This document shows, piece after piece, positions 1-7,132 of a stretch of DNA of 23,368 nucleotides. The translations under genes and the position numbers were made by a program. The stretch covers positions 1 through 23,368 of the forward strand of contig CAZJXA010000024.1 in the NCBI GenBank assembly GCA_964549785.1. Direction: 5' to 3'. The notes below the pieces were generated by a model. That model was not told where the DNA came from. It worked only from the letters and a program-made list of their open reading frames with translations, and made no database searches. This DNA is from JBEIUO01 sp964549785. Its GTDB lineage: Bacteria > Planctomycetota > Phycisphaerae > Phycisphaerales > UBA1924. The first letter of the stretch is position 1, and each line of letters opens with the position of its first letter.

Positions 1-1399
1 CTTCCACATAGCCCACCACACCACCGCCCTCACTCTGAATCACGTTCAGGACTTCTCTCGTGTGCCGCCCCGTCCCGTGGATCAAGACCTTGCGCCCCGC
101 GAGCCGCCTCAACACCGCCCTCATGCGCTCCGCCGCTTCCCGAGGCACAGTCCCCGAGCCGCCTCCTTCATTCGAGGTAAACCAAGGCGATCGTGATCCA
201 GCGAACACGTGCGGCAGCGGCGTCGCCGCGAACCAAGCCAGCAATGCCTCCACCCCCATCAGATAGTCCGCAGGGTGGTGTTTCGTGAATGTGTGACGCC
301 GCGCCCTTCCCGACATTCCCCTCAGGTCTGCGCCCGCGGCCCGCCCGATCGCGCACGCGAACCGCCTGGCCTGCTCGTCCGGGTCTTCCGCAAACGGCAC
401 GAGAAAACCTGTTTCCGGTGTCACCGTTTCACGAACGCCGCTCAGTGTGTCCGTGACTACCGGCACGCAGCCGCTCGCCATCGCCTCCAACAGTGACAGG
501 CTCAGGCCCTCCGTCCGCGACGGCAGTAGAAAGAGGTCTGACCCGCGGAGCAATTCCCGCACCTCCGTAACGCTCCGCGTACCCATCATCTGTATGGAAG
601 GGTTCCGCGCGGCCTCGCGCCGCAGTTCGACCGACAGTTCCCCATCCCCCACCACCCGCATCCGATGCGCGATCCCCATCGCGTCCAGTTCCCGGCTGAT
701 TCGCGGCAACAAACCGGCCCGCTTCAGCGTCTGCTCCAGCCGTCCCACAAAGATCAATCGCAGCGGCTCTCCGGCGTCGCGGTCCCGACGCTCCGCCTCA
801 TCGGGTTCCACCGAGTGCGGCAGCCGGGTCACATGGACCCCCGGTGCGGCCTCCGCGCAGTCGATCGCGAGTTCACCGGAAATGGCAACGCACGCGGAAA
901 GCCAGGGTGCATAGTGCCGCATCACCGCCCGCTCGTACGCCGACAACGAATGCCGCCACCCGACCAAGTGCAGGGGGCACCCTCGTGCTTTCAGCGAGGC
1001 GAACACGCCGAAACAGTCCCCCATCTGCGTCGGAACCGCCGCCACCGCGAGCCCGCCCGCCGCGCTCGAAAGGTCCGTCAACGCATCTGCATAGCACGTT
1101 TCATACACCCCGCACGCCCCCAGCGCTTCGTCCATCGGCGGCAGATGCGATGCATCAAAGACCCGGACCCGGGCATCAAGCGAGATGTCGATCGGGGTGT
1201 CGCCCGCCCGCCGGGCATGACGGATCACGCCGACCACCCGCTCCGCTGCAGCCAGCGTGTTCGCCGTTGCACACGCCCACGACGCCACCCCGCCCAGCGA
1301 AAGCCCGTCGGGAACGGCGATCAATAGGGGCGCGGTCGCGGCAGCCGCTTCCGGCCGCTGCGTCGCCGGACCTTCCTTGCCGCGCGATCCCGTGGTCAC
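1..1399 (-). CDS. GT4-family glycosyltransferase, C-terminus cut by window edge
   Basis: Probably transfers a sugar from a nucleotide-sugar donor during surface glycan assembly in the cytoplasm. The frame is open from a GTG at 1399 to base 1, about 466 codons, with no stop. The GTG overlaps the TAG stop of the upstream methyltransferase by one base, which suggests translational coupling. The N-terminal half has a GT-B-like start (LLIAVPDGLSLGGVASW). The C-terminal Rossmann half contains IFVGRLEQTLKRAG and the EX7E motif EGLSLSLLE, typical of family GT4. After the GT domain, at about residue 434, a second Rossmann-like segment begins (KVLIHGTGRHTREVLNVI, then GGVVGYVE) and runs off the window. 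It resembles the tail of the glycosyltransferase at 5453-7132. GT4 membership is firm; donor and acceptor are unknown. Confidence 0.85.
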   Translation of the reverse strand, partial: MTTGSRGKEGPATQRPEAAAATAPLLIAVPDGLSLGGVASWACATANTLAAAERVVGVIRHARRAGDTPIDISLDARVRVFDASHLPPMDEALGACGVYETCYADALTDLSSAAGGLAVAAVPTQMGDCFGVFASLKARGCPLHLVGWRHSLSAYERAVMRHYAPWLSACVAISGELAIDCAEAAPGVHVTRLPHSVEPDEAERRDRDAGEPLRLIFVGRLEQTLKRAGLLPRISRELDAMGIAHRMRVVGDGELSVELRREAARNPSIQMMGTRSVTEVRELLRGSDLFLLPSRTEGLSLSLLEAMASGCVPVVTDTLSGVRETVTPETGFLVPFAEDPDEQARRFACAIGRAAGADLRGMSGRARRHTFTKHHPADYLMGVEALLAWFAATPLPHVFAGSRSPWFTSNEGGGSGTVPREAAERMRAVLRRLAGRKVLIHGTGRHTREVLNVIQSEGGGVVGYVE

Positions 1400-2169
1400 T
1401 AGCCCCTCGCCACGAGGAATAACTCACCCCATCTCTGGAACTTCTCAACCGTCTTCCACCCCGCCGCCGTCACCTCTTCGCACAACTGGCTTTCGGTGTG
1501 CTCGGTCTCGTGCGTCAGGTCCAGCCGCCATTCGACCCCCAGCCCCTGCTTCCAAGGTACGCGCCAGTCACGCTCGAACGAGGGCACGCGGACCAGCAGT
1601 TTCGACGCCCGGTACCACTGCCGCCACGTCGCGAGCATCCCCACCCGGTCCGCGATGTGCTCCAGCACGTTCGAGAGAACGAGGCAGTCAAAGTTCCCGG
1701 GGGCGCGATCCTTCGTGATGTCCCCCGCCAGAAAGACGGGCGGCCGCTCGCAGGCGGCGCACCACGCGCCTGCCTTCGCCAGGTTCGTGGTCGAAAAGTC
1801 CATCCCGGTCACCCGCGCGGCCCGTCGATCAACGATCGACCTCGCCAAGGCGCCCACCCCGCACCCCAGGTCGAGGACGGTTTCGCCCGGCCCGATGTGC
1901 CCGCAGAAAAAGTCGTGGTACCGGGTCAGCGCGTGCTTGGGGTGCAGCCCGTTCGCATCGGCCGCGACCGCCGCCTCGCCCAGCATCGGGTACACCGCGG
2001 AATCCAGCGCTGCGAGAAACCGCTCACGCTTGGCTGGTTCGAGCCGCTTTGCAAACCCGTGCAAACTCCGCTCCCATTCCTTCGCCAGCTCCTCGGGATC
2101 GCCGTCCAGCAGATCCGGTGTCCAACGGACGCCCAAACCCGTCCGAACCGTCTGACTCACGTGATTCAA
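1399..2169 (-). CDS. SAM-dependent class I methyltransferase
   Basis: Likely methylates a sugar, a glycan end or a related small substrate. The SAM-binding motif I is clear (VLDLGCGVGAL, about residues 98-108), followed by an acidic residue ending strand 2 (TGMDFS) and a Methyltransf_11-like segment (LVLSNVLEHIADRVG). I chose the TTG at 2169 because AGGAAGG lies 7 bases upstream, giving 256 residues. A GTG at 2220 would add 17 residues and overlap the KdsC-like stop by 8 bases; a GTG at 2160 is a third option. It sits between the KdsC-like phosphatase and a GT4, on the same strand, so it probably acts on the same polysaccharide. The substrate cannot be read from the sequence. Confidence 0.85.
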   Translation of the reverse strand: MNHVSQTVRTGLGVRWTPDLLDGDPEELAKEWERSLHGFAKRLEPAKRERFLAALDSAVYPMLGEAAVAADANGLHPKHALTRYHDFFCGHIGPGETVLDLGCGVGALARSIVDRRAARVTGMDFSTTNLAKAGAWCAACERPPVFLAGDITKDRAPGNFDCLVLSNVLEHIADRVGMLATWRQWYRASKLLVRVPSFERDWRVPWKQGLGVEWRLDLTHETEHTESQLCEEVTAAGWKTVEKFQRWGELFLVARG

Positions 2170-2176
2170 GGTTCCG

Positions 2177-2183
2177 CCTTCCT
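2177..2183 (-). promoter_or_regulatory. Ribosome binding site of the methyltransferase
   Basis: AGGAAGG on the minus strand, 7 bases before the TTG at 2169. No comparable site precedes the GTG at 2220, so this site favours the shorter TTG-started protein. Confidence 0.5.
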
Positions 2184-2212
2184 GTAACTTCCCCAAGTAC
2201 TTCGCAGCACCT

Positions 2213-2758
2213 CTAAGCACTTCTCAGGTAGTCCATCACCATGTCCGTGATCTCCCGCACCGCGCCGAATCCTCCCGCCCGCTTCGTCACCAGCTTCGCG
2301 ACCGCCAGAATCTCCGGATAGGCATCCGCCACCGCGATCGGCAACCCCACCGCCCGCATGCACGGCAGGTCGTTCATATCGTTCCCCACGTACGCGGCTT
2401 CGCTCATCGCAAAGCCGCGTTCCTCCAGCACTTCCTTGAGCGCCGCCAGTTTGTCCTCGTGCCCCTGCGTACACGGGATTTTCAACTTTTTACACCGGGC
2501 CGAAACCACCGGGTTCGTCTCCGTCGAAATCACGACGATCGGGAAACCGCGGTCCCGAAGCATCCCGACGCCCAACCCGTCCGACCGGTTGCACACGACG
2601 CCTTCTTTTCCGTCCTCCATCACCAGGACGCGGTTGTCGGTCATCACCCCGTCAAAGTCGAGAATCAGAATGCGGATGCCCGAGAGGTCCGGACCGCCGG
2701 TCACTCTCCTTCGGTGGGCGTTGGGCCGCACCGCCGACCGTGTTCTTGCTTTGGCCAC
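2213..2758 (-). CDS. KdsC/YrbI-like HAD phosphatase
   Basis: HAD phosphatase of the 3-deoxy-D-manno-octulosonate 8-phosphate phosphatase (KdsC) family, which hydrolyses a phosphorylated 2-keto-3-deoxy sugar acid in KDO or nonulosonate synthesis. All four HAD motifs are visible: the nucleophile and acid in LDFDGVMTD (D34, D36), VIST (about 75-78), a lysine near 102 (GHEDK) and GNDMND (124-129). There is no cap domain, as usual for this subfamily, which acts as a tetramer. The family is usually about 160-190 residues and this one is 181. A basic tail of about 23 residues precedes the domain. The GTG start has GAGGAA 6 bases upstream. No KdsA, KdsB, NeuB or NeuA homologue is in the window, so the exact sugar (KDO, sialic acid-like or other) is open. 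Confidence 0.85.
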   Translation of the reverse strand: MAKARTRSAVRPNAHRRRVTGGPDLSGIRILILDFDGVMTDNRVLVMEDGKEGVVCNRSDGLGVGMLRDRGFPIVVISTETNPVVSARCKKLKIPCTQGHEDKLAALKEVLEERGFAMSEAAYVGNDMNDLPCMRAVGLPIAVADAYPEILAVAKLVTKRAGGFGAVREITDMVMDYLRSA

Positions 2759-2764
2759 TCAGAG

Positions 2765-2770
2765 TTCCTC
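2765..2770 (-). promoter_or_regulatory. Ribosome binding site of the KdsC-like gene
   Basis: GAGGAA on the minus strand, 6 bases before the GTG at 2758. It supports this start even though GTG is the initiation codon. Confidence 0.55.
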
Positions 2771-2814
2771 GTGTTCAAGGATGCGTCGCCGGGCTGGCGG
2801 GCCCTTCCGAATCT

Positions 2815-2823
2815 CTTATCGGC
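2815..2823 (-). promoter_or_regulatory. Recurrent GCCGATAA motif upstream of the KdsC-like gene
   Basis: Reads GTGCCGATAAG on the minus strand, ending 56 bases before the GTG at 2758. It lies in the 98-base gap between this gene and the GT4 upstream, so the KdsC-like gene may have its own promoter. The same eight bases occur at three other upstream positions in this window (4106, 9525, 9590). GATAAG/GATAAC could serve as a -10 element (4 of 6 matches to TATAAT) or be part of an operator; no convincing -35 is seen. Confidence 0.35.
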
Positions 2824-2856
2824 ACAACCACCGGTTATTCAGGAAGTGTTCAACGG

Positions 2857-4080
2857 TCAGGCCGCCGCGCGTTCCGCAACAGGGGCGCCCTCGCCCACAC
2901 CCGCCCGCACAAGCGCGGCTCGGTGCGCCTCGATCTCCATCGCCACGACCCGATCGAGGCTGTACTGCGATCTCGCCGCAGTCGCCGCGGCCGACCCCAG
3001 CAACTCCCGCCAATCTTCATCTCCCAGCAAACTCTCGATCGCGTGGGCAAAGACCCTCGGCTCGGCCGGCAGACGCAGGCCGGTCGCCCCGTGCGTCACG
3101 ACATCTCCCAACCCCGGCGTATCAGCCACGATCACGGGCGCTCCCGTCGCCATCGCCTCGATCACGGTCTTGGGGTGTCCCTCTGTTTCGGACGCCTGCA
3201 CATACACCGCGCACCGGGCCATTCGGCGGACCAACTCCTGGTGCGGGATCCGCTCTCGAAACACCACCGGCGCTTCGAGCGTCTTGGCGTGCGCCACCAG
3301 CCGCTCCCGCTCGGGTCCGGCCCCGATGATCTCCAGTACGGGCCCCTCGCCCATCGAAGCCTTGACAATCGCGATCGCCTCGATCAACAGATGAACCCGT
3401 TTGACCGGCGCCAGTTGTCCCGCATACAGCACGAGGTTGCGTTCGCGCTCGGCCGGGAGCGTGGGCGGGTCCGCGATCACGACGTAGTTCGGAACGACCC
3501 GTGTTGCGTCGGCGTTGAGGGTGTACCGCCACGACAGATCGTTGACCATTTCCTGAGTTGTGCCCACCACGATGGCGGCCGCCCGGCACAAACCACCTTC
3601 CCGCATCGCCGCCTCCACCGCCTCGGCCGAGTCGGGACCCATGGTGTGCGCCGCCAGCCGGCTCCACAGGTATCCACCGCGCGCCACCAAAGCTACCTTC
3701 CGCCCGCCCTGACCCAGCGACGCCACCAGGCCCACCGCCCCGGCGAAACAGGACATCTGGTTGGACTTGACAACCACGGTTCGATCCGTCTTGAGCAGGC
3801 CTTCGAGCCGGGTCGGCAGGGTCGCCTCGAAGTCATCGATCGGCAGTCGCGGTTCATTCCCGCACACCGCCATTCGGCCCGATTCCGAGGGGCTCATGGA
3901 CTCGTCCAGGAACCGCGACTCGCCGCGGTCGCCGTAAGTCACAAAGACGACCCGGCCGAACACATCCAGCAGCCGCCGGTAGATTGCGAGTTCGCGGCTC
4001 AACATTCCGCTGGTCGCCCACTCGCGCAGCGACATCCCGCGAGTGAAAAGGACCACCAGTGTGTCGGCGATTTGGGTCAT
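2857..4080 (-). CDS. GT4-family glycosyltransferase
   Basis: GT-B fold glycosyltransferase, probably cytoplasmic or membrane-associated, acting in surface glycan assembly. The C-terminal half shows LVLYAGQLAPVKRVHLLIEA and the EX7E motif EGHPKTVIE, followed by MATGAPVIVADTPG, all typical of GT4 nucleotide-sugar binding. I start at the ATG at 4080 (407 residues; MTQIADTLVVLFTRG). The frame stays open to 4323, but that longer version would run into the divergent gene at 4253 and its extra N-terminus does not look like a GT. No clear ribosome binding site precedes 4080. Unlike several neighbours it lacks the extra C-terminal Rossmann-like module. It is the first gene of a probable minus-strand block with the KdsC-like phosphatase, methyltransferase and GT4 that follow. 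Confidence 0.85.
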   Translation of the reverse strand: MTQIADTLVVLFTRGMSLREWATSGMLSRELAIYRRLLDVFGRVVFVTYGDRGESRFLDESMSPSESGRMAVCGNEPRLPIDDFEATLPTRLEGLLKTDRTVVVKSNQMSCFAGAVGLVASLGQGGRKVALVARGGYLWSRLAAHTMGPDSAEAVEAAMREGGLCRAAAIVVGTTQEMVNDLSWRYTLNADATRVVPNYVVIADPPTLPAERERNLVLYAGQLAPVKRVHLLIEAIAIVKASMGEGPVLEIIGAGPERERLVAHAKTLEAPVVFRERIPHQELVRRMARCAVYVQASETEGHPKTVIEAMATGAPVIVADTPGLGDVVTHGATGLRLPAEPRVFAHAIESLLGDEDWRELLGSAAATAARSQYSLDRVVAMEIEAHRAALVRAGVGEGAPVAERAAA

Positions 4081-4105
4081 GGTTGCGGGCGGTATGGCCG
4101 CATTC

Positions 4106-4114
4106 GTTATCGGC
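4106..4114 (-). promoter_or_regulatory. Recurrent GCCGATAA motif upstream of the GT4 at 4080
   Basis: Reads CTCTGCCGATAACGA on the minus strand, 25 bases before the ATG at 4080. It is nearly identical to the copy upstream of 9516 (CTCTGGCCGATAACGA). A promoter -10 or an operator half-site is the likely role. Confidence 0.4.
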
Positions 4115-4169
4115 AGAGCGATGTACCCCTCCTGATGGAAGTCTCGGCGTTCAGGAAATATCCCCCATT

Positions 4170-4199
4170 CAAGGGTTGCCCTTGCCTCGATTTCCGAGG
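4170..4199. repeat. Two adjacent small hairpins in a divergent promoter region
   Basis: The arms CAAGGG and CCCTTG (4170-4184, 3-base loop) are directly followed by CCTCG and CGAGG (4185-4199, 5-base loop). Both stems are perfect. They lie midway between the divergent starts at 4080 and 4253. They could be operator dyads or leader RNA hairpins. Confidence 0.4.
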
Positions 4200-4237
4200 T
4201 CCGCACAGCAAGGCACCGGTGCTTCTTAACCCGACCA

Positions 4238-4246
4238 GCCGATACA
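4238..4246 (+). promoter_or_regulatory. Imperfect GCCGATA motif just before the GT2 gene
   Basis: GCCGATACA ends 6 bases before the GTG at 4253. If it is a -10 element the transcript would have almost no leader, which would fit the absence of a ribosome binding site. It differs from the four perfect copies at its last positions, so confidence is low. Confidence 0.25.
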
Positions 4247-4252
4247 TCCCCC

Positions 4253-5440
4253 GTGACCCGCGTTTCAGTCATTCTCCCGGTTTCGACCGACGCCGTCGGC
4301 CTTCCAGTCGCCGCCCGCTGCATCCTCTCCCAAACCTACACCGAACTCGAACTTCTTATCGTGCTGAATGGGAGCGACGCCCCGACGGAGGACGCGGCGG
4401 CCGATCTGGCCCGGGACGACCGTCGGGTTCGGACTCTGCACCTCGCCGCCCGCGGGCTGACACCCGCCCTCAACCACGGCCTTCGTCACGCCGCGCACGA
4501 AGTCGTCGCTCGAATGGATTCCGACGACCGGTGCCCACCCGATCGTCTCGCCATTCAGGCGCGGGCTCTCGCCGCCGACCCTGGCGTCATGGCGCTCGGA
4601 ACGGCGTGGCGTATGGAAACCGAATCAGGCGAATGCGTGTGCATCGCGCGGCCGCCGACCACCGCGCTGGCCGCCGCGTGGAGCCTCCTCCAGACCAACT
4701 CGTTCGCTCACGGGTCCATGATGATGCGTCGCTCGCCGGTTTTGGAACTGGGCGGCTATAACGAGTGCTTCGAGCGGGCTCAGGACTATGACCTGTGGCT
4801 CCGCATCGCCGCGCGGGGCGGCATCAAGGCGATCGCCGACGTCCTTTACACCCACGTCGTTCGTCGGTCGGACGGCTTCAGTTCTTCAACTCTCCAGGCC
4901 ACCGCTGCGGCGAAGGCGCTCGTGCACGCCTGGGAGCGATTGCCCCCGCGCAGCGGCACAACCGAAGCGGTGCTCGCCGCCGCACTCTCTGAACCTCTCT
5001 CTCCCGCCCGGGTCGCGGAACTTCAGGCCCGCTTGGAATCGGAAGCCCCGACCGCGATCGGCCTTGCCGCCCGCGCGTGGCTTACCCGTTTCGCTCGCGA
5101 CCGACCACCCACGCCCCCCGATGTCACGCGGGCGCGCCTGCTGGAACTGCGGGCCGCGGGCGTCGGCGAGGCGTGGCTGTGGGGCGCGGGGTGTTTCGCC
5201 GAACGGCTCCGTCCCATGGCCCATGAAGTTGGGATCACGGTCCTGGGGTTGGTTGACGACGACGCCGAGAACCGCGTGTGCGGGAACGGCCCGGTTCGCT
5301 CGCCCGCCGTCATGGCACGGGGCGAACACGCCATTGTGTCGAGCGATGCGCACGAAGACATCATCTGGGCCAATTCGGCGCCACACCGGGCCCGGGGCGT
5401 GATCGTGCACCGACTGAATCCGTTCGCAGGCAGTACGTGA
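4253..5440 (+). CDS. GT2-family glycosyltransferase with C-terminal Rossmann-like module
   Basis: Family 2 (GT-A) glycosyltransferase. It opens with the typical first strand (RVSVILPVSTDA), has SQTYTELELLIVLNGS, and carries the metal-binding DxD as ARMDSDDR. Later NECFERAQDYDLWLRIA matches the conserved GT2 D-x-D-L-W-L-R segment with the catalytic base region. The GT domain takes about the first 220 residues. The last 100 (about 297-395) are a separate Rossmann-like unit: AWLWGAGCFAERL, then GITVLGLVDDD and HAIVSSDAHEDII. The same order of elements ends the GT4 at 5453-7132. The GTG start has no visible ribosome binding site. Its stop is only 12 bases from the stop of the convergent gene. Substrate unknown. 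Confidence 0.85.
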   Translation: MTRVSVILPVSTDAVGLPVAARCILSQTYTELELLIVLNGSDAPTEDAAADLARDDRRVRTLHLAARGLTPALNHGLRHAAHEVVARMDSDDRCPPDRLAIQARALAADPGVMALGTAWRMETESGECVCIARPPTTALAAAWSLLQTNSFAHGSMMMRRSPVLELGGYNECFERAQDYDLWLRIAARGGIKAIADVLYTHVVRRSDGFSSSTLQATAAAKALVHAWERLPPRSGTTEAVLAAALSEPLSPARVAELQARLESEAPTAIGLAARAWLTRFARDRPPTPPDVTRARLLELRAAGVGEAWLWGAGCFAERLRPMAHEVGITVLGLVDDDAENRVCGNGPVRSPAVMARGEHAIVSSDAHEDIIWANSAPHRARGVIVHRLNPFAGST

Positions 5441-5452
5441 TGCAACCCCTGC

Positions 5453-7132
5453 TTACCTCCGCTCCGACGGTCCATACACCGCTTCGACGATCGCGACGGT
5501 GCCCCATCCTCTCGCCCGCACGACCATCTCGCGCTCGTGCTCGTCACTCGAGATCAATACCCCGTCGATCCGGCGGTCCGCCGCCGCGTTCGGTGCGATC
5601 ACCGGGAGCCCGCCGAGATCCGACGGCGGCCCGTTGAGGAACCCGGCGCGGTCATCGATCACCGCGACGACCTGCGGGACACTCTCGAACATCGAGAGCA
5701 TCTTGCGGGTGTGCACTCCGGCACCGTAGACGGCAATACGGGTCGCGCCGCGGGCCAGCAACCGTTCCAAGGCCGCCCTCACGAGCCGCGCTGCGGGGCC
5801 GAGGATGCCGGGCAACCGGAGTGGCAACAACTCCGAGCCCGGCACAAAGACGCCTGCGGGCTCCATCCCGCCCGCCTCCAGCCACACACGCGCAAGGTGT
5901 GCGAGGTCGGTCTCGCTACAGGGGCCGATTCCTTCCAACGCGGTCAGGATTTTTCGCCACCACGATCCTGCTTCAAGGGGTACCCCCGAGGTCCACTTTC
6001 GTTTCCCATCGGCCGCTTCGGCGACAAACGCCTCGAAATCGGCGGCCCGTGCTTCGACGCTGAATCGCTGCAAGGCCAGCGTGCGGGCCGCGGTTCCCAT
6101 GCTTGCGAGGGCGACCCGATCCGACGACCAGTCGCCCAGGATCGCGCACGCCTTCGCGGTATCTCCGGTCGGAAAGACCGCGCCGATGCGGCCGCCCTCG
6201 CGTTCCACCAGTTGGGTAGCCCCGCCGGACCGATCGGTCACCAGTACCGGTCGGCCATGCGACAAGGCTTCCAGAACGACGGTCGGCATGCCCTCCGACC
6301 CACTAACGAGCACCACCGTGTCCGACCACGCGTAGAGCGGAGTCATCTGATCGAGGGGCAAGGGGCCCAGCAGCACCGCCCGCCCTGCGGCAATATGCGC
6401 CGCCAACGCCGCCGATAGTTCCGAACGGGCCGGGCCTTCGCCCGCGATCCTTAGTTCAAAGGGCACGCGGGCCGCTGCCAGACCGTCGGCCAGCGCCGCC
6501 AAGTCGAGGACCCGCTTAACCTGTTTCTCCAGCCGCCCCGCGTACACAATCGCCAGGCGGTCGCGTTTCAAGGGCATCACCGTGGGTCGATCCGGCACCG
6601 CCACGAGCGTGGGGGTCGGTTCCCCGGTCCTGGGCAACTGAACTTCCAGTCGATCTGCCACCCGCAGGGCCCGGGTCCGCCCGGCGGCCGACACCGACCT
6701 GAAACTGTCTGCAAGCTCGCCGCAGCGCTGCACGATTTCATCGCCATCGAGGTGGTCGGCGTGCAGCCACAGCGCCGCCCGCAGCCCGCGGGCGTGATCG
6801 ATCGCCGCCGCGACAAAGCCGTGAAAACAATCGTTCGGGACGACCACGTTCGCTCCGAGTTCCCGGAGCGCGATGAGCACCGTGAGCACCTGATCCACCG
6901 GGGATGCGCCGGCCGGCCATGTCGCGATTCTGGCGTTTTTTGCGTGGTTCCAAGGCGAAGCGAGCAGCACCGAATCGGTGAGACCGGGGCCGACCACCAG
7001 CGGGATCCATGCGACACCCGCCGGCAGCAACGCCGACATCCTGGCCACCGCCACCGCGACGCCGCTGACGGCATCCGGCCTCGACAAGGCCACAACACGT
7101 GGGAAAAGGTTGCGGGGCACCTCGCGGCTCAC
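5453..7132 (-). CDS. GT4-family glycosyltransferase with C-terminal Rossmann-like module
   Basis: GT-B enzyme of 559 residues. The donor-binding half shows LAIVYAGRLEKQVKRVLDLA and the EX7E motif EGMPTVVLE followed by SHGRPVLVTDRSGG. About 60 residues of linker lead to a C-terminal module (about 463-559): RIAVYGAGVHTRKMLSM, then VVAVIDDRAG, then DGVLISSDEHEREMV. This reads as a glycine-rich loop, a second strand ending in acidic residues and a third strand, as in nucleotide-binding Rossmann folds. Whether it binds a cofactor, a sugar nucleotide or a partner is unknown. The ATG overlaps the stop of the CgeB-like gene by four bases (ATGA), so the two are probably co-translated. Confidence 0.87.
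   Translation of the reverse strand: MSREVPRNLFPRVVALSRPDAVSGVAVAVARMSALLPAGVAWIPLVVGPGLTDSVLLASPWNHAKNARIATWPAGASPVDQVLTVLIALRELGANVVVPNDCFHGFVAAAIDHARGLRAALWLHADHLDGDEIVQRCGELADSFRSVSAAGRTRALRVADRLEVQLPRTGEPTPTLVAVPDRPTVMPLKRDRLAIVYAGRLEKQVKRVLDLAALADGLAAARVPFELRIAGEGPARSELSAALAAHIAAGRAVLLGPLPLDQMTPLYAWSDTVVLVSGSEGMPTVVLEALSHGRPVLVTDRSGGATQLVEREGGRIGAVFPTGDTAKACAILGDWSSDRVALASMGTAARTLALQRFSVEARAADFEAFVAEAADGKRKWTSGVPLEAGSWWRKILTALEGIGPCSETDLAHLARVWLEAGGMEPAGVFVPGSELLPLRLPGILGPAARLVRAALERLLARGATRIAVYGAGVHTRKMLSMFESVPQVVAVIDDRAGFLNGPPSDLGGLPVIAPNAAADRRIDGVLISSDEHEREMVVRARGWGTVAIVEAVYGPSERR

Noticed and set aside
2213..2758. GmhB (heptose bisphosphate phosphatase) for the HAD protein
   Set aside because: The motif spacing and the sequence LDFDGVMTD...GNDMND match the capless KdsC/YrbI group and not the zinc-binding GmhB type; no cysteine/histidine zinc loop is seen.
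4081..4323. N-terminal extension of the GT4 gene to 4323
   Set aside because: It would overlap the divergent GT2 start and adds residues unlike a GT-B N-terminus.
2740..4761. A 673-codon open frame on the plus strand opposite the GT4 gene
   Set aside because: Its translation is rich in Arg, His and Pro with no domain, and it lies antisense to a clear glycosyltransferase. It is a by-product of high GC.
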